DNA from: Streptomyces coffeae
GTDB taxonomy: Bacteria; Actinomycetota; Actinomycetes; Streptomycetales; Streptomycetaceae
Direction: 5' to 3'
Assembly: GCF_016741875.1 (NCBI RefSeq)
Contig: NZ_JAERRF010000007.1
Location: forward strand, 310,001 to 374,000
Length of the DNA stretch: 64,000 bases
Of this stretch, positions 61,527 to 64,000 are shown in pieces. The notes under the pieces were generated by a model. That model was given only the letters and a program-made list of their open reading frames with translations, did no database searches and was not told the DNA's origin. The position numbers and the translations under genes are program-made. Each line of letters starts with the position of its first letter. Within the stretch, counting starts at the first letter, position 1.

Positions 61527-64000
61527 ATGATTCCCCTGTCGTACGCGCAGCGTCGGCTCTGGTTCATCAACCGCTTCGAGGGCCCGTCCCCGACGTACAA
61601 CATCCCCCTGCTCCTGCGGTTCACCGGAGCGCTCGACACCGGCGCGCTGCGCGCCGCGTTCCGCGATGTGATGGCGCGGCACGAGGTCCTGCGGACGGTG
61701 TTCGGCGAGGAGGACGGCGAGCCCTACCAGCGCATCCTCGACCCGGACGAGGTCGAACTGCCCTGGACGGACTGGGGCCGGGTGGCCGCCGACCGGGTGC
61801 CGGGCGTGATCTCCTCGATCATCGGCAGCTGGTTCGACCTGTCGTCCGACGCGCCGCTGCGGGGCAGCCTCGTCCGGAGCGGCGACGACGAACACCTGCT
61901 GGTCCTGGTGATCCACCACATCGCCGGGGACGGCGGGTCGCTGGCGCCGCTGGCGCGGGATGTGTCGGCGGCCTACCGCGCACGGGTGGCCGGACACGCG
62001 CCCCGGTGGGCGGAACTGCCGGTGCAGTACGCGGACTACGCGGTGTGGCAGCGGGAGATGCTCGGAGACCTGGACGATCCGGACAGCGTCCTGTCGACCC
62101 AGGCGGCGTACTGGCGCGAGGAGCTCGCCGGGGTCTCCACGCCGCTTCCGCTCCCCTTGGACCGGCCCCGGCCCGAGGTGGCGAGCCACCGCGGCGGATC
62201 CGTCCCGCTCGTCCTGCCGAGCGAGATCCGGGCACGCGTCGAGGAGTTGGCCCGCGCCCGCGGCATGACGGTGTCGATGATGTTCCAGGCGGCGCTGACG
62301 GTGCTGCTGCACCGGCTGGACGGCGGTGACGACGTGACGGTCGGCTCACCGATCGCCGGCCGCACCGACGACGCGCTGCACGACCTGGTGGGATTCTTCG
62401 TCAACTCGTGGGTGCTGCGCGTCCAGGTGTCCGCGGAAGCGTCGTTCGCGTCCGTGCTCGACCAGGTGCGGAGCAAGGCGCTCGCGGCGTACGAGAACCA
62501 GGACGTCCCCTTCGAGCGGCTCCTCGAACTGCTGCGGCCGGAGCGGTCCACCGCCCACCACCCGCTGTTCCAGACCGTGCTGGCCTGGCAGAACAACACG
62601 CCGCCGGAGCTGGAGATACCCGGTGTGACGGTGTCGATGGAGCCCATCCCGACCGGCACCGCGAAGTTCGACCTGTTCTTCAACATGGCGCCGGACGAGT
62701 CCGACGGGTCGGTGACGGGCGAGATCGAGTACGCCACCGACCTGTTCGACCGCTCGACCGTGGAGGAGATCGCCGCCCGGTTCGTACGGGTGGTGGAACA
62801 GGTGGTCGCCGACCCGGAGATCAGCGTCGGCGCAGTCGACGTACCGGCCGTCGGCGGCGGGGAGCACACCACCACGGACGACGAGGCCCCCGCGCCCGAC
62901 GCCGCGCGCCGCCCGCTCGACGCGGCGGAGCGCCACACGATCCTCGTCGAGTGGAACGACACCGCGCGCGAGGTGCCCTGTCCCGGGCCGATCCATGTGC
63001 TGTTCGAGGAGCAGGCCGCCCTGCGCCCGGACGCGATCGCGGTGCGCTGGACCGACGGCACCATGACCTACCGCGAGCTGAACCAGCGGGCGAACCGGAT
63101 CGCCTGGGACCTCAAGGAACACGGCGTCGGCCCGGAGACGGTGGTCGGCATCGGCATCCGGCGCGGCCCGGTCATGGTCGCGGCGGTGTTCGGCGTGCTC
63201 AAGGCGGGCGGCGCCTATCTGCCGCTCGAACCGTCGTCCCCCGCCGAGCGCGTCGCCGGCATGCTCGCCGACACCGGGGCGGACACCGTGCTGACCACGG
63301 CGGACACCGAACCCCTGGCCCTCCCCGACGGTGTCACCCGCGTCGAGGTCGCCGGTGAGCAGGACCCGCCGCCCAACGCCGCCGAGGGCGATCCGGAGCC
63401 GTCCGCCGGGCCGGACACCACCGCGTACGTCATCTTCACCTCCGGCAGCACCGGTAAGCCCAAGGGCGTGGTGATGACCCACCGGCCGCTGCACAACCTG
63501 CTCAACTGGTGCTTCCGCACCTTCGGCTTCGGCCCCGACGACACCGGCCTGTGCCTCACCTCGCTGGGCTTCGACCTGTCGGTCTTCGACATCTTCGGCC
63601 TCCTGGGCTGCGGCGGCTCGCTGTACGTCGCCGACGAGGCCCAGCAGCGCGATCCCGCCCTCCTGCTCAACCTGCTGCTCACCGAGCCGATCACCTTCTG
63701 GAACTCGGTGCCGACCACGCTCAACCAGTTGCCGCCCCTGCTGTCCCGGAAGGACACCTGGGAGGGGACCGACAGGCTGCGCCTGGTGTTCCTGTCCGGC
63801 GACTACACCCCGCTGCCCCTTCCGGATGAGATCCGCGCGGTGTTCGACCGCGCCGAGATCGTCAGCCTCGGCGGGGCGACCGAGGCCACGGTGTGGTCCA
63901 ACTACTTCCGCGTACGCGAGATCGACCCGGCCTGGCGCAGCATTCCCTACGGCCGGCCCATCGACAACGCGCGCTACTACATCCTCGACGACAGCATGCA
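61527..64000 (+). CDS. NRPS 2: C-A(Cys)..., partial at window end
   Basis: About 824 residues visible, continuing beyond 64000. The chosen ATG at 61527 has AAAGGTG 9 nt upstream; a GTG at 61515 overlapping the stop of NRPS 1 (GTGA) is equally possible. C domain: LSYAQRRLWFINRF near the N-terminus, HHIAGDGGS near 132 (L-to-L type). The A domain from ~480 has YVIFTSGSTGKPKGVVMTH; specificity residues D-L-F-N-F-S-L-V-W fit Cys codes, and LGGATEATVWSNY is the version of the A5 region typical of Cys activators. In echinomycin and thiocoraline the corresponding protein (Ecm7/TioS) continues with N-methyltransferase domains, a second module and a thioesterase. Confidence 0.93.
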   Translation, partial: MIPLSYAQRRLWFINRFEGPSPTYNIPLLLRFTGALDTGALRAAFRDVMARHEVLRTVFGEEDGEPYQRILDPDEVELPWTDWGRVAADRVPGVISSIIGSWFDLSSDAPLRGSLVRSGDDEHLLVLVIHHIAGDGGSLAPLARDVSAAYRARVAGHAPRWAELPVQYADYAVWQREMLGDLDDPDSVLSTQAAYWREELAGVSTPLPLPLDRPRPEVASHRGGSVPLVLPSEIRARVEELARARGMTVSMMFQAALTVLLHRLDGGDDVTVGSPIAGRTDDALHDLVGFFVNSWVLRVQVSAEASFASVLDQVRSKALAAYENQDVPFERLLELLRPERSTAHHPLFQTVLAWQNNTPPELEIPGVTVSMEPIPTGTAKFDLFFNMAPDESDGSVTGEIEYATDLFDRSTVEEIAARFVRVVEQVVADPEISVGAVDVPAVGGGEHTTTDDEAPAPDAARRPLDAAERHTILVEWNDTAREVPCPGPIHVLFEEQAALRPDAIAVRWTDGTMTYRELNQRANRIAWDLKEHGVGPETVVGIGIRRGPVMVAAVFGVLKAGGAYLPLEPSSPAERVAGMLADTGADTVLTTADTEPLALPDGVTRVEVAGEQDPPPNAAEGDPEPSAGPDTTAYVIFTSGSTGKPKGVVMTHRPLHNLLNWCFRTFGFGPDDTGLCLTSLGFDLSVFDIFGLLGCGGSLYVADEAQQRDPALLLNLLLTEPITFWNSVPTTLNQLPPLLSRKDTWEGTDRLRLVFLSGDYTPLPLPDEIRAVFDRAEIVSLGGATEATVWSNYFRVREIDPAWRSIPYGRPIDNARYYILDDSM

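Overview
High-GC actinobacterial chromosome, almost certainly Streptomyces: codon third positions are nearly all G/C, there are GTG/TTG starts and a few TTA codons, and the family mix fits (HxlR, TetR, MerR/TioE, NarL two-component, T7SS-type toxin, IorAB). No rRNA, tRNA, CRISPR array or insertion sequence was seen.

Left arm (1-33.4 kb) is accessory or housekeeping DNA. In order: the end of an ABC ATPase; a SUKH protein; a secreted Cys-rich protein; a divergent HxlR/RidA pair; an overlapping HEAT-repeat / MerR-HEAT pair; a formylglycine-generating enzyme facing a Cys-type arylsulfatase with its TetR regulator and a decayed flavin monooxygenase; a MacB-like ABC exporter divergent from a NarL two-component system; a 1455-aa internally repeated protein; a Tat-exported isoquinoline-oxidoreductase-like molybdoenzyme pair; a PCMT-like methyltransferase; a T7SS polymorphic toxin operon with a frameshifted toxin; a nitronate monooxygenase/HxlR divergent pair; a PAP2 membrane protein; a VOC protein; a TOPRIM-like protein; and a stretch of gene remnants (31.4-32.75 kb) ending with another HxlR gene.

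Right arm (about 33.5 kb to beyond 64 kb) is a nonribosomal peptide cluster. Its content matches bis-intercalator depsipeptides of the quinomycin/thiocoraline family. A Trp-type A-PCP didomain, a P450, a type II thioesterase, a small tryptophan 2,3-dioxygenase and an aminotransferase form the set known to convert Trp to a quinaldic or quinoxaline chromophore. A free AMP-ligase would activate it. NRPS 1 (C-A-PCP-E-C-A-PCP) reads as D-Ser then a Gly/Ala-like residue. NRPS 2 starts C-A(Cys) and runs off the window. Self-protection is a UvrA-like protein plus a DrrAB exporter under a TioE-type double-MerR regulator. The distinctive part is two cobalamin-type radical SAM proteins, a small methyltransferase that could make a thioacetal bridge, and a MalY/PatB-like PLP enzyme translationally coupled to one radical SAM gene. 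Together these suggest a Cys-bridged D-Ser depsipeptide with a radically C-methylated or cyclopropane residue (SW-163-like), possibly a new variant.

Regulation visible in the sequence includes several perfect palindromes (a 22-bp one before radical SAM gene 1, a 17-bp one before the TetR gene), an inverted repeat between tioE-like and drrA-like genes, TTA (bldA-type) codons in NRPS 1, radical SAM 1 and the UvrA-like gene, and strong hairpins between most convergent gene pairs.
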